From Ramlibacter paludis (GTDB lineage Bacteria; Pseudomonadota; Gammaproteobacteria; Burkholderiales; Burkholderiaceae_C): a DNA stretch of 64,000 nucleotides. Where the stretch lies: contig NZ_JAKLTM010000004.1 of assembly GCF_022012305.1 (NCBI RefSeq), positions 434,001 through 498,000 of the forward strand. Direction: 5' to 3'. The position numbers were made by a program, and so were the translations under genes. Below the pieces are notes generated by a model, which had not been told where the DNA came from, did no database searches, and worked only from the letters and a program-made list of their open reading frames with translations. Shown one piece after another: positions 9,358 to 18,020 of the stretch (its first letter is position 1; each line of letters starts with the position of its first letter).

Positions 9358-10394
9358 ACGACGACAGGCTCGGGTTCGAGCCGGATGCCGAAGCGCTCGT
9401 AGACGCTGGTCTGGATCGCCCGCGCCAGCGTGACCACTTCGCCGCCGGTGGCGCCGCCGCGGTTCACCAGCACCAGCGCCTGCTTCTCGTACACGCCGGC
9501 CTGGCCGACCGACTTGCCCTTCCAGCCGCAGGCGTCGATCAGCCAGCCCGCGGCGAGCTTCATGGTGCCGTCCGGCATCGGGTAGTGCACGATGTTCGGC
9601 TCGCGGGCGATGATGTCCTGGCACTGCTCGGGCGTCACCGTGGGGTTCTTGAAGAAGCTGCCGGCATTGCCGATCACGCGCGGATCGGGCAGCTTGGCGC
9701 TGCGGATGGCCACCACCCAGTCGTAGATCTGGCGCGCGGTGGGGTTCTCGACCTTCACTTCGGCCATCTTGCGCTGCAGGTCCAGGTAGCCGAGCACCGG
9801 CTTCCAGGGCTTGGGCAGGCGCATGCGCACGCGCAGGATCAGCGCCCGGCCGGCCAGGCCGAAGTCGCTGTCGCGCGCCGGCGAGTGCTTGAAGACCGAG
9901 TCGCGGTAGCCGAAGGCGCACTGGGAGGCGTCCAGCGTGAAGACCTTGCCGGTCTGCAGGTCGATGGCGTCCAGCGACTCGAAGCGGTCCTGCAGCTCGA
10001 TGCCGTAGGCGCCGATGTTCTGCACCGGCGAGGCGCCCACCGTGCCGGGGATCAGGGCCAGGTTCTCCAGCCCGCCCAGCCCCTGCTCGATGGTCCAGGT
10101 GACGGCCTCGTGCCAGTTCTCGCCGGCGCCGAATTCCACGATGGTGGCCTTGGGCCCGTCCTCCAGGATCCGCCGCCCGGGCACCTCCACCTTGAGCACC
10201 ACCGGCTTGACGTCGCCGGTCAGCACGATATTGCTGCCGCCGCCCAGCACGAACTTGGGCTCCGGGCCCAGCTCCGGATGAGCCAGGACGGCCTGGACGT
10301 CCTCCTCGCCCCGCACCCGCACCAGGGTCCGGGCCTTGGCGACGATGCCAAAGGTGTTGTGCGGCTGCAAAGACGCGTTTTGCTCGACGATCAT
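9354..10394 (-). CDS. murB: UDP-N-acetylenolpyruvoylglucosamine reductase
   Basis: A 346-aa FAD enzyme that reduces UDP-GlcNAc-enolpyruvate to UDP-MurNAc in peptidoglycan synthesis. The FAD-binding part has FVLGGGSNIVLTGDVKPVVL; GTVGASPVQNIGAYGIEL, FGYRDSVFK (with the Tyr of type I MurB) and NAGSFFKNPTV (catalytic Ser) follow. Length and the Tyr-containing motif mark it as E. coli-type MurB. The ATG at 10392-10394 is chosen by family length (MIVEQNASLQPHNTFGI); the preceding in-frame stretch is antisense to yajQ. Confidence 0.95.
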   Translation of the reverse strand: MIVEQNASLQPHNTFGIVAKARTLVRVRGEEDVQAVLAHPELGPEPKFVLGGGSNIVLTGDVKPVVLKVEVPGRRILEDGPKATIVEFGAGENWHEAVTWTIEQGLGGLENLALIPGTVGASPVQNIGAYGIELQDRFESLDAIDLQTGKVFTLDASQCAFGYRDSVFKHSPARDSDFGLAGRALILRVRMRLPKPWKPVLGYLDLQRKMAEVKVENPTARQIYDWVVAIRSAKLPDPRVIGNAGSFFKNPTVTPEQCQDIIAREPNIVHYPMPDGTMKLAAGWLIDACGWKGKSVGQAGVYEKQALVLVNRGGATGGEVVTLARAIQTSVYERFGIRLEPEPVVV

Positions 10395-10446
10395 GGGAGA
10401 ATTGTGACCGAAGAGAACCCGCCACAGGGGTAGGAGAGGAACCGCA

Positions 10447-10938
10447 ATGCCGTCATTCGATACCGTCTGCGAGCCCAACATGGTGAAGGCCAAGAACGCC
10501 GTGGAGAACACCGCCAAGGAAATCGGCACCCGCTTCGATTTCAAGGGCACGGCCGCCGCCATCGAGCTCAAGGAAAAGGAGAAGGAGATCGTCCTGACCG
10601 GCGACGCCGACTTCCAGCTGCAGCAGGTGATGGACGTGCTGCTCGGCAAGCTGACCAAGCAGGAGGTCGACGCCCGGTTCCTGGACAAGGGCGAGGTGCA
10701 GAAGATCGGCGGCGACAAGGTCAAGCAGGTGCTCAAGATCCGCAGCGGCATCGAGTCGGAGCAGGCCAAGAAGATCCAGCGCCTGATCAAGGACAGCAAG
10801 CTGAAGGTGCAGGCGGCGATCCAGGGCGACGCGGTGCGCGTCACCGGCGCCAAGCGCGACGACCTGCAGGCGGCCATGGCGCTGGTGCGCAAGGAAATGG
10901 CGGACCTGCCCCTGTCGTTCAACAACTTCCGGGATTGA
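10447..10938 (+). CDS. yajQ: YajQ family nucleotide-binding protein
   Basis: A 163-aa protein matching the YajQ family end to end: [45 protein letters not shown] [14 protein letters not shown], and the C-terminal [12 protein letters not shown]. YajQ members bind nucleotides; a Xanthomonas/Pseudomonas homologue was reported to bind cyclic di-GMP and act with a transcription regulator, so signalling is possible but not shown here. GGAGAGGAACC before the ATG is a good ribosome-binding site. The next gene follows 2 bp after the stop. Confidence 0.94.
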   Translation: MPSFDTVCEPNMVKAKNAVENTAKEIGTRFDFKGTAAAIELKEKEKEIVLTGDADFQLQQVMDVLLGKLTKQEVDARFLDKGEVQKIGGDKVKQVLKIRSGIESEQAKKIQRLIKDSKLKVQAAIQGDAVRVTGAKRDDLQAAMALVRKEMADLPLSFNNFRD

Positions 10939-10940
10939 GC

Positions 10941-11573
10941 ATGAAGCGCATGGTGGCCGCCCTCGTGGCGGCGCTGGCGGGTTGCGCCTTCGCGCAGGTG
11001 GCGCTGCAGGGCATGATGGGCAACAAGGCGCTGCTGATCATCGACGGCAGCGCGCCCAAGGCGGTGGCGCCGGGCGAGTCCCACAAGGGCGTGAAGGTCC
11101 TGTCGACGCAGGGCGACCAGGCCGTGGTGGAGTTCGACGGCCAGCGGCAGACGCTGCGCGTGGGCGACGCGCCCGGCAGCTTCGGCGGCGGCGGCAGCTC
11201 GCGCGGCAGCAAGATCGTGCTCACCGCCGGCAGCGGCGGCCACTTCGTCACGCCGGGCAGCATCAACGGCCGCCAGGTGCAGTTCATGGTGGACACCGGC
11301 GCCACCGGCGTGGGCCTGAGCGTCAGCGATGCCGAACGCATCGGCCTCGACTACAAGAAGGGCCAGCCGATCCGCCTCAACACCGCCAACGGCCAGGCCC
11401 AGGGCTGGCTGGTGCGCCTGAATTCCATCCGCATCGGCGACGTGGAAGTGTTCGACGTGGAAGCGGCCGTGTCGCCCGGCGGCATGCCTTACGTCCTGCT
11501 CGGCAACAGTTACCTCAGCCGCTTCCAGATGCGCCGCGACAACGACCAGCTGGTGCTGGAACGCCGCTTCTGA
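10941..11573 (+). CDS. Retropepsin-like aspartic protease (TIGR02281 type)
   Basis: A 210-aa exported protein. An N-terminal signal peptide (MKRMVAALVAALAGCAFAQ) precedes a linker with a Gly/Ser-rich break, then a clan AA aspartic protease domain at about residues 95-205: QFMVDTGATGVGLSVSDAERI carries the catalytic DTGA, and YVLLGNSYLSRFQM is the C-terminal family motif. Such single-domain proteases are thought to dimerise. The Cys in LAGC could be a lipobox, but AFAQ gives an equally good signal-peptidase I site. Follows yajQ by 2 bp, likely cotranscribed. Confidence 0.88.
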   Translation: MKRMVAALVAALAGCAFAQVALQGMMGNKALLIIDGSAPKAVAPGESHKGVKVLSTQGDQAVVEFDGQRQTLRVGDAPGSFGGGGSSRGSKIVLTAGSGGHFVTPGSINGRQVQFMVDTGATGVGLSVSDAERIGLDYKKGQPIRLNTANGQAQGWLVRLNSIRIGDVEVFDVEAAVSPGGMPYVLLGNSYLSRFQMRRDNDQLVLERRF

Positions 11574-11584
11574 GCGCCGCGCCT

Positions 11585-13204
11585 TTGCCCGACTCCCGCT
11601 TCGACGAAACCGACACGCGGCGTCCCGTCGTCCAGCCCGAATCCGCGTTCGGGCCGCTGCAGTCGCGGGTGTTCCGCATGCTGTGGTTCACCTGGCTGGC
11701 CGCCAACACCTGCATGTGGATGAACGACGTGGCATCGGCCTGGCTGATGACGTCGCTGGGGCCCTCGCCGCTGTGGGTCGCGCTGGTGCAGAGCGCCTCG
11801 ACGCTGCCGGTCTTCGTGCTGGGCATTCCCAGCGGCGCGCTGGCCGACACGGTGGACCGCAAGCGCTACTTCATGTTCACGCAGTTCTGGGTGGCGATCG
11901 TGGCCACGGTGCTGTGCGTCGTGATCGTCACCGACCACCTCACGGCGCCGCTGCTGCTGGCGCTGACCTTCGCCAACGGCGTCGGCCTGGCGATGCGCTG
12001 GCCGGTGTTCGCGGCCATCATTCCCGAGGTGGTGAGCCGGCCGCAGCTGCCCCAGGCGCTGGCGCTGAACGGCATCGCGATGAACGCCTCGCGCATCATC
12101 GGGCCGCTGGCCGCCGGCGCGCTGATCGCCAGCGCGGGGAGCGCCTGGGTGTTCGTGCTGAATGCGGCGCTCTCCATCGTGGCCGGCCTGGTGATCTGGC
12201 GCTGGCGGCGCGAGCACCGCGAAAGCCCGCTCGGGCGCGAGCCGCTCACCAGCGCCATGCGCGTGGGCGTGCAGTACGTCTGGCAATCGAGCCGCATGCG
12301 CGCCCTGCTGGTGCGCATCGCGATCTTCTTCCTGCACTCCACGGCCGCCATGGCGCTGCTGCCGCTGGTGGCGCGCGCCCTGCCCGGCGGCTCGGCCGGC
12401 ACTTTCACCCTGCTGCTGGCGTCGATGGGCGTGGGCGCCATCATCGCGGCTGTCCTGATGCCGCGCATCCGGGCCTGGCTGCCGCTGCAGAAGCGCGTGG
12501 CCGTGGGGACGATGGTGCAGTCGGCCGCGATGCTGGTGGTCGCCTTTTCGCCGACCATCTGGCTGTCGGTGCCGGCCATGGTGTTCTTCGGGGTCTGCTG
12601 GATCACGGTGGCGAACTCGCTGACCGTCGCCGCGCAGATGGCGCTGCCCGACTGGGTGCGCGCGCGCGGCATGTCGATCTACCAGATGGCCTTGATGGGC
12701 AGCACGGCGCTCGGCGCCGCCGTCTGGGGCCAGGTCGCCACCGTCAGCAACATCCACGAGGCCCTGGCGATCGCCGCGGTGAGCAGCGTGGTCGTGATGG
12801 CGCTGGCGCAGCGCTTCGTGGTGGACCGCGGCACCGAGGAAGACCTGACGCCCAAGCCCGGCGTGCTCAAGGTGCCGGAGATGATCGAGCCGCCGCGGCC
12901 CGGCCGCATCCAGCTGCGGGTGGAGTACCGCATCGATCCGGCGCGCACGGAAGAATTTCTGGCCCTGATGCAGGAGAGCCGCCGCGCCCGCCTGCGCCAG
13001 GGCGCGCTCGACTGGCAGCTGCTGCACGACCTGTACGACCCCGCGCACTACGTCGAACAGATCATCGATGCGTCGTGGACGGAGCACCTGCGCCGCTTCG
13101 ACCGGGTGACGGCGGATGACGTGAAGCTGCGGGACCTGCGGCTGTCGTTCCACGTCGGGGACGCGCCGCCCCTGGTCACGCGCTACCTCATCGAACAGGA
13201 GTAA
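11585..13204 (+). CDS. MFS exporter with C-terminal ABM-like domain (MFS_3 type)
   Basis: A protein of about 539 aa. Residues about 25-420 form an MFS transporter of the EntS/MFS_3 group, with FTWLAANTCMWMNDVASAWL as the first membrane segment and IPSGALADTVDRKRY as the loop 2-3 motif; roughly 11-12 helices are visible. The last 100 residues are soluble and ferredoxin-like (VEYRIDPARTEEFLALMQE), resembling an antibiotic-biosynthesis-monooxygenase-type domain often fused in this group. Substrate unknown. The start is uncertain: TTG at 11585 is used, as no ATG precedes the first helix; CTG or TTG further up are possible. Confidence 0.82.
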   Translation: MPDSRFDETDTRRPVVQPESAFGPLQSRVFRMLWFTWLAANTCMWMNDVASAWLMTSLGPSPLWVALVQSASTLPVFVLGIPSGALADTVDRKRYFMFTQFWVAIVATVLCVVIVTDHLTAPLLLALTFANGVGLAMRWPVFAAIIPEVVSRPQLPQALALNGIAMNASRIIGPLAAGALIASAGSAWVFVLNAALSIVAGLVIWRWRREHRESPLGREPLTSAMRVGVQYVWQSSRMRALLVRIAIFFLHSTAAMALLPLVARALPGGSAGTFTLLLASMGVGAIIAAVLMPRIRAWLPLQKRVAVGTMVQSAAMLVVAFSPTIWLSVPAMVFFGVCWITVANSLTVAAQMALPDWVRARGMSIYQMALMGSTALGAAVWGQVATVSNIHEALAIAAVSSVVVMALAQRFVVDRGTEEDLTPKPGVLKVPEMIEPPRPGRIQLRVEYRIDPARTEEFLALMQESRRARLRQGALDWQLLHDLYDPAHYVEQIIDASWTEHLRRFDRVTADDVKLRDLRLSFHVGDAPPLVTRYLIEQE

Positions 13205-13229
13205 GGTGGGTTCGCGCAGCGACCCCGCC
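13204..13229. repeat. Dispersed GGGTTCGCG/GCGACCCC repeat, copy 2
   Basis: AGGTGGGTTCGCG followed by CAGCGACCCCGCC lies just between the convergent MFS and MarR genes. It matches the repeat at 34182-34211 with a short deletion and is the reverse complement of the type seen at 4110-4140 and 34131-34160. Confidence 0.6.
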
Positions 13230-13234
13230 ATTCC

Positions 13235-13744
13235 TCACTCGCTCGCCTCCTCCCCATCCGCCCCGCACAAGTCCCGCAGCTTGTGCAAAGCGCCGAACAG
13301 CGCGCGCCGCTCCACCGGCGACAACTGCCGGATGAAAGCCGCCTGCCGCTTGCGCGCCACCGGCATCACCTGCCGATAGAGCGCCAGGCCTGCCTTCGTC
13401 ACCACGCAGGTCACCTTCTTCGCCGCTTCGCTGCGCATGTCCAGCAGGCCGCGCTCCTGCATGGCCCGCAGCGTCCGGCTCAACTGGCCCTTGTCGGTGG
13501 CCGAGCGCACGGTGAGTTCGGCAAAAGGGAGCTCGCGCGCCTCCGCCAGCACCGAGAGCACGCGCCACTCGGGCATGGTCAGGCCGAACTCCCCGGTGTA
13601 CTGCAGCGTGACCGTGCGCCGCAGCGCATTGCCGGTCGTCACGACCAGCGTGGTCAGGAAATCGTTGACCAGCAGGCCACGGCCGTCCTCGTCCAGGTCG
13701 TCCCAGGGGCTGGCTTGCTGCGTGCTGTCGTCGGTCGGGGGCAT
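13235..13744 (-). CDS. MarR family transcriptional regulator
   Basis: A winged-helix regulator of about 169 aa. The DNA-binding part is at about residues 50-115: LTMPEWRVLSVLAEARELPF, ATDKGQLSRTLRAMQERGL (recognition helix) and the wing KVTCVVTKAG. The flanking helices form the dimer interface. It faces a Bug receptor and molybdenum hydroxylase operon, with two near-identical palindromes in the gap, so it most likely represses that operon and itself until the substrate or a related ligand binds. An alternative GTG start lies at 13765; neither start has a clear ribosome-binding site. Confidence 0.9.
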   Translation of the reverse strand: MPPTDDSTQQASPWDDLDEDGRGLLVNDFLTTLVVTTGNALRRTVTLQYTGEFGLTMPEWRVLSVLAEARELPFAELTVRSATDKGQLSRTLRAMQERGLLDMRSEAAKKVTCVVTKAGLALYRQVMPVARKRQAAFIRQLSPVERRALFGALHKLRDLCGADGEEASE

Positions 13745-13803
13745 GGAGGGGGCGGATTGTTCCACAGGTGAGATTTGTCCCAGGCAGCTGCAAGGATACC
13801 TCT

Positions 13804-13819
13804 TGTTGACATGTCAACA
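13804..13819. promoter_or_regulatory. Putative MarR operator 1 (perfect 16-bp palindrome)
   Basis: TGTTGACATGTCAACA is a perfect 16-bp palindrome of the TTGAC-N2-GTCAA form typical of MarR sites, in the gap between the divergent MarR and Bug genes. Its TTGACA also fits a -35 box. Confidence 0.72.
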
Positions 13820-13836
13820 CAGGCCTAGGATGCGCG

Positions 13837-13852
13837 TGTTGACCAATCAACA
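13837..13852. promoter_or_regulatory. Putative MarR operator 2
   Basis: TGTTGACCAATCAACA is a near-palindrome of the same form as operator 1. The centres of the two sites are 33 bp apart, about three helical turns, so two dimers would sit on the same face of the DNA. It ends 16 bp before the Bug start codon. Confidence 0.68.
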
Positions 13853-13868
13853 CAACTGGAGAGCACCC

Positions 13869-14858
13869 ATGCACGCATCCCGTCGACAGCTGGCGCTTGG
13901 CGCCCTTGCCCTGGCCTGCGGCCTGGCCCTCGCGCCGGCCTCCGCCCAGACCGCGTACCCGGCCAAGCCGATTTCCATCGTGGTTTCCTACCCGCCGGGC
14001 GGCGACACGGATGCCATCGCGCGCATGTTCGCCGAGAAGCTGTCGCAGCGTCTCCACCAGTCGGTGATCGTCGACAACCGCCCGGGCGCCGGCGGCACGA
14101 TCGGCAACAGCTACGTCGGCCGTGCCGCGGCGGACGGCTACACGCTGCTGTTCACGCCCAACCCCTTCACGACGGCGCCGATGGTCATGGGCCTCGCACC
14201 CGCCGCCAGCTACGACGTTCTGAATGGCTTCGAGCCGATCATCAAGACCGCCACCCAGCCGCTGCTGCTGGTGGCCAACCCCGGTGCGGGCGTGAAGTCG
14301 GTGCCGGAACTGGTCGCCGCCGCCAAGTCGGGCAAGACTCTCAGCTACGCCAGCCCCGGCGCCGGTTCGCCGATGCACTTCGCGGGCGAATGGCTCAATC
14401 GCAGCGCCGGCGTGAAGCTCTCGCACGTGCCTTACCGCGGCGTCGGCCCCTCGGTGACCGACGTCGTCGCGGGCCACGTCAACACCGCTTGGGTCACCAT
14501 CGGCGCGGTTTCGCAATACGTGAGCACCAACCGCTTGGTGCCGCTGGCCATCGGCGACGCCAGGCGCAGCAAGCTGGCGCCCAACGTGCCCACGCTGGTG
14601 GAGTCGGGCTACAAGGACGTGGTGGTCGGCGCCTGGAACGGCTTCTTCGCGCCCAAGGGCACGCCCAAGGAGATCGTGACGCTGCTCAACACGCACCTGA
14701 ACGCGATCCTGAAGGAACCGGAAGTCGTGGAGAAGCTCGCCACCTACGGCGCCGAGCCGGCCGGCGGCGCGCCCGAAGTGCTGCAGCGGACCAATGCCGA
14801 GGAATACGCGCAGATGGGCAAGCTGATGAAGGAACTGGGCATCAGCGCCTCCAACTGA
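13869..14858 (+). CDS. Bug/TctC-family periplasmic solute receptor
   Basis: A 329-aa periplasmic binding protein of the Bug family, the receptors of tripartite tricarboxylate transporters. The signal peptide looks partly twin-arginine-like (MHASRRQLALGALALACG) with cleavage near PASAQT. The mature part shows YPAKPISIVVSYPPGGDTDA, VIVDNRPGAGGTIGNSYVGR, SYASPGAGSPMHFAGEW and the typical C-terminal helix. It is the first gene of the molybdenum hydroxylase operon, 8 bp before the large subunit, so its ligand is probably the hydroxylase substrate or a precursor. No membrane (TctA/TctB) partner is present in the window. Confidence 0.93.
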   Translation: MHASRRQLALGALALACGLALAPASAQTAYPAKPISIVVSYPPGGDTDAIARMFAEKLSQRLHQSVIVDNRPGAGGTIGNSYVGRAAADGYTLLFTPNPFTTAPMVMGLAPAASYDVLNGFEPIIKTATQPLLLVANPGAGVKSVPELVAAAKSGKTLSYASPGAGSPMHFAGEWLNRSAGVKLSHVPYRGVGPSVTDVVAGHVNTAWVTIGAVSQYVSTNRLVPLAIGDARRSKLAPNVPTLVESGYKDVVVGAWNGFFAPKGTPKEIVTLLNTHLNAILKEPEVVEKLATYGAEPAGGAPEVLQRTNAEEYAQMGKLMKELGISASN

Positions 14859-14866
14859 GACCCGCG

Positions 14867-17155
14867 ATGACTGCCTCCACGCTCGGCACCGCGGTGCCCC
14901 AGGTCAACGCCCGCGCCAAGGTGCTGGGCCGCGCCCAGTACACGGGCGACCTCCAGCTGCCGGGGATGCTGCATGCCAAGGTGCTGCGCAGCCCCTGGCC
15001 GCATGCGCGCATCGTCCGCATCGACGCCACCGAGGCGCTGGCGCTGCCCGGCGTGAAGGCGGTGATCACCGGCGAGGACGGCCCGCAGGTGCCCTGGGGC
15101 GTGCACAAGAAGGAGCGCCTCACCTTCGCCCGCGGCATGGTGCGCTTTGCCGGCGAGGAAGTCGCCGCCGTGGCCGCCGTGAGCGAGGAGATCGCCCGCG
15201 ACGCGCTCGACCTGATCCAGGTCGAGTACGAGGAGCTGCCCCCCTTGCTCACGCCGGAAGCGGCGCTCGCGGCCGACGCGCCGCACGTGCACCCCGGCCG
15301 CAGCGACAACGTCGCGCACGACATCCGCTACGAGCGCGGCGACGTCGATGCGGCCTTCGCCCAGGCGCACCTGGTGCACGAAGCGACTTACACCACGCAT
15401 GCCCAGTACCCGGGCTACATGGAACCCATGGCCACGGTGGCGACGGTCGATGCCGACGGCCGCCTGCAGGTGTGGACCTCCACCCACTCGGCGCACCTGG
15501 TGCGGGCACGCCTGGCCGCGGTGCTGGAACTGCCGGTGACGCAGGTGCGCGTGATCCAGGCCACCACCGGCGGCGGCTTCGGCGGCAAGATGATCGAGGA
15601 CGCCAACAGCCTGGTCGCCGGCGCGCTGGCGCTGCGCACCCGCCGGCCGGTGCGGGTGGTCAACAACCGGCTGGAAGATTTCCTGGCCGCGCCGTCCAGC
15701 GTGCCGGAGCGCATCACGCTCAAGCTGGGCATGGACCGCGCCGGCCGCATCGTCGCCAAGGACGTGCGCATCGTCGCCGACTGCGGCGCCTACAGCGGCC
15801 TGGCGCCGGAGGTGATGCACGTGAGCGCCATGCGCAGCGACAACATGCACCGCAACGCCAACGTACGCTCGCACGCCACCCTGGCGTACACCAACACGCC
15901 GCCGCACGGCGCCTTCCGCGGCTTCGGCGGCACCCAGATGCAGTTCGCGCTGAACAGCCACATCGACACGATGGCGCGCAAGCTCGATCTCGACCCGGTG
16001 CAGGTGCACCGCATCAACGCGATCGAGGCCGGCGAGACCTCGGTGCACGGCTGGAAGATCGGCAGCACCGGCCTGCAGGAGTGCCTGTCGCAGTGCGTCG
16101 ACGCGATCGGCTGGAACGACAAGCGCGGCCGCGGCGCGCGCCAGGGCGCCAAGCGGCGTGGCGTCGGCATCGCGGCAGCCATGCACGTGAGCGGCAACCG
16201 CACCATCGGCAACTGGGACGGCTCCAGCGTGATGGTGAAGATCAACGAGGACGGGCGCGCCATCATCCACTGCAGCGAGGCCGACGTCGGCCAGGGCGCG
16301 CAGACCATGCTGTGCCAGGTGATCGCGCACGAGCTCGACATCCCGCTGGCGCACGTGCACATCACCCTGCCCGACACGGATTCCTCGCCCTGGGCCATCG
16401 GCACGCTGGCCTCGCGCGTCACCATCGTCGCCGGCAACGCCGCCATCGTCGCCGGGCGCCTGGCGCGCGACAAGCTGGTGGCGCAGGCCGCGCTGATGCT
16501 GCAGGTGGACGCGTCCGAACTGGAATGCGCGAACGGCACGGTGCGACTGAAGGCCGACCCGGCACGCAAGCTGACCCTGGCCGAACTCGCCCGCAATCAC
16601 ATCTGGAAGCACGGCGGCGAAGGCATCCAGGTCACCGGCAGCTGGGACGCCCAGACCACCATGTTCGACAAGCAGACCATCATGGGCAACATCTCGCCGG
16701 CCTACTCCTTCGCGGCGCAGGCGGTCGAGGTGGAAGTCGACACCGCCACCGGCCAGGTGACGCTGGTCGACAGCTTCGTCTCCGACGATTGCGGCAAGGC
16801 CTTCAACCCGCTGGCGGTGCACGGCCAGAGCAACGGCGCCGCGGCGCAGGCGATCGGCTGGACGCTGTACGAGCAGCTGGTGCTGGAAGACGGCCGCATC
16901 GCCAACGGCAACTTCGCCGACTACACCATGCCGACGCCGGACGCCTTGCCCATGCTGCGCAGCGGGATCGTGGAGTCCATCGACCCGAACGGGCCTTACG
17001 GCGCCAAGGGCGCCAGCGAGTGCGCGATCCTGCCCGGCGCCGCGGCGATCGCCAACGCGGTGTTCGATGCCGTCGGCGTGCGCATCACCGACCTGCCGAT
17101 CACGCCCGAGAAGGTGCTGGCGGCGCTGCGTGCGCGGGAGGCCGGCCATGCGTGA
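14867..17155 (+). CDS. Molybdenum hydroxylase large subunit (xanthine dehydrogenase family)
   Basis: A 762-aa molybdopterin-binding subunit. The N-terminal a/b hammerhead domain begins AVPQVNARAKVLGRAQYTGD. Molybdenum-cofactor motifs include ATTGGGFGGKMIEDANS (about residue 230), HGAFRGFGGTQMQF (about 345) and, at the C-terminus, GAKGASECAILPGAAAIANA with the conserved active-site Glu. The AYXCSFR loop of carbon monoxide dehydrogenase is absent, so CO is not the substrate. An aromatic, heteroaromatic or aldehyde substrate is likely but cannot be named. ATG at 14867; its 3' end overlaps the FAD subunit by 8 bp. Confidence 0.92.
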   Translation: MTASTLGTAVPQVNARAKVLGRAQYTGDLQLPGMLHAKVLRSPWPHARIVRIDATEALALPGVKAVITGEDGPQVPWGVHKKERLTFARGMVRFAGEEVAAVAAVSEEIARDALDLIQVEYEELPPLLTPEAALAADAPHVHPGRSDNVAHDIRYERGDVDAAFAQAHLVHEATYTTHAQYPGYMEPMATVATVDADGRLQVWTSTHSAHLVRARLAAVLELPVTQVRVIQATTGGGFGGKMIEDANSLVAGALALRTRRPVRVVNNRLEDFLAAPSSVPERITLKLGMDRAGRIVAKDVRIVADCGAYSGLAPEVMHVSAMRSDNMHRNANVRSHATLAYTNTPPHGAFRGFGGTQMQFALNSHIDTMARKLDLDPVQVHRINAIEAGETSVHGWKIGSTGLQECLSQCVDAIGWNDKRGRGARQGAKRRGVGIAAAMHVSGNRTIGNWDGSSVMVKINEDGRAIIHCSEADVGQGAQTMLCQVIAHELDIPLAHVHITLPDTDSSPWAIGTLASRVTIVAGNAAIVAGRLARDKLVAQAALMLQVDASELECANGTVRLKADPARKLTLAELARNHIWKHGGEGIQVTGSWDAQTTMFDKQTIMGNISPAYSFAAQAVEVEVDTATGQVTLVDSFVSDDCGKAFNPLAVHGQSNGAAAQAIGWTLYEQLVLEDGRIANGNFADYTMPTPDALPMLRSGIVESIDPNGPYGAKGASECAILPGAAAIANAVFDAVGVRITDLPITPEKVLAALRAREAGHA

Positions 17156-18020
17156 TTTCGACTTCCTGCAGCCCGCGACGGTGGCGGAAGCCAGCCGCAT
17201 GCTGGCCGACCTGGTCGACGAGGTGCGCGTGATGGCGGGCGGCACGGCCCTGATGCTGGCGATGCGCCAGCGCATGGTGACGCCGACGCACATCGTGTCG
17301 GTGGCCAAGCTCGAAGCCTTGCGCGGCATCTCCTTCGATCCGAAACACGGCCTGCGCATCGGCGCCTTGTGCAAGCACAGCGACGTTGCGCGTTCGGAAA
17401 TCGTGCAGAAGCACTATCCGGTGCTCGCGGCGATGGCGGCACAGGTCGCCAACCCGCAAGTGCGCAACCAGGGCACGCTCGGCGGCAACCTCTGCTACGC
17501 CGACCCGGCGACCGATCCGCCCGGCTGCCTGATGGCGCATGGCGCGCAGGTGGTCCTCGGCAGCGCGCGCGGCGAGCGCGTGCTGGCCGTCGAGGAGTTC
17601 CTGGTCGACTACTACGTGACGGCGCTGGAGCCGGACGAACTGGTCACCGAGATCCGCGTGCCGGCGCCGGTGCCCGACAGCAGCGGCCACTACACGCGCT
17701 TCCTGCGCACGGCCGCCGAACACCGGCCCCTGGCCAGCGTGTCGCTGGTGACGCGCCGCGACGGCGCGCTGTGCCGCGAGGCCAGGCTGGTGGTCGGCGC
17801 ATCGGTGGCCGTGCCGCATCGGCTGGCGCGCGCCGAGGACTTCCTGCGCGGCAAGCAGGTGACGCGGGAGGTGGCCGCCGAAGCCGCCGCCATCGTCGCC
17901 GAAGACATCACCCCCATTTCCGACATCCGCGGCTCGGCCGACTACCGCCGCGACATGGTGCGCGTCGTGGCCCGCCGCACCATCGCCGGCCTGTTCGGCG
18001 TGGAAGGAGAACCTGCATGA
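17148..18020 (+). CDS. Molybdenum hydroxylase FAD-binding subunit (CoxM-like)
   Basis: A 290-aa FAD subunit of the same hydroxylase. It starts MRDFDFLQPATVAEASRM, has the FAD motifs AGGTALMLAMRQR (about residue 27) and TLGGNLCYADPATDPPG (about residue 110), and the C-terminal CO-dehydrogenase flavoprotein domain with FLRTAAEHRPLASVSLV. It passes electrons from the iron-sulfur subunit to an acceptor. It overlaps the large subunit by 8 bp and the next gene by 4 bp (ATGA), so the three subunits are translationally coupled. Confidence 0.93.
   Translation: MRDFDFLQPATVAEASRMLADLVDEVRVMAGGTALMLAMRQRMVTPTHIVSVAKLEALRGISFDPKHGLRIGALCKHSDVARSEIVQKHYPVLAAMAAQVANPQVRNQGTLGGNLCYADPATDPPGCLMAHGAQVVLGSARGERVLAVEEFLVDYYVTALEPDELVTEIRVPAPVPDSSGHYTRFLRTAAEHRPLASVSLVTRRDGALCREARLVVGASVAVPHRLARAEDFLRGKQVTREVAAEAAAIVAEDITPISDIRGSADYRRDMVRVVARRTIAGLFGVEGEPA

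Noticed and set aside
9358..10425. Extension of the GRDP-like protein across murB in the same frame (633 codons)
   Set aside because: The extra part is an out-of-frame shadow of murB; the GTG overlapping the murB stop gives a normal coupled start.
14744..17374. An 876-codon open frame antisense to the molybdenum hydroxylase large subunit
   Set aside because: Composition typical of antisense frames (His/Arg/Val rich) and no recognisable domain; the sense gene has all the expected motifs.
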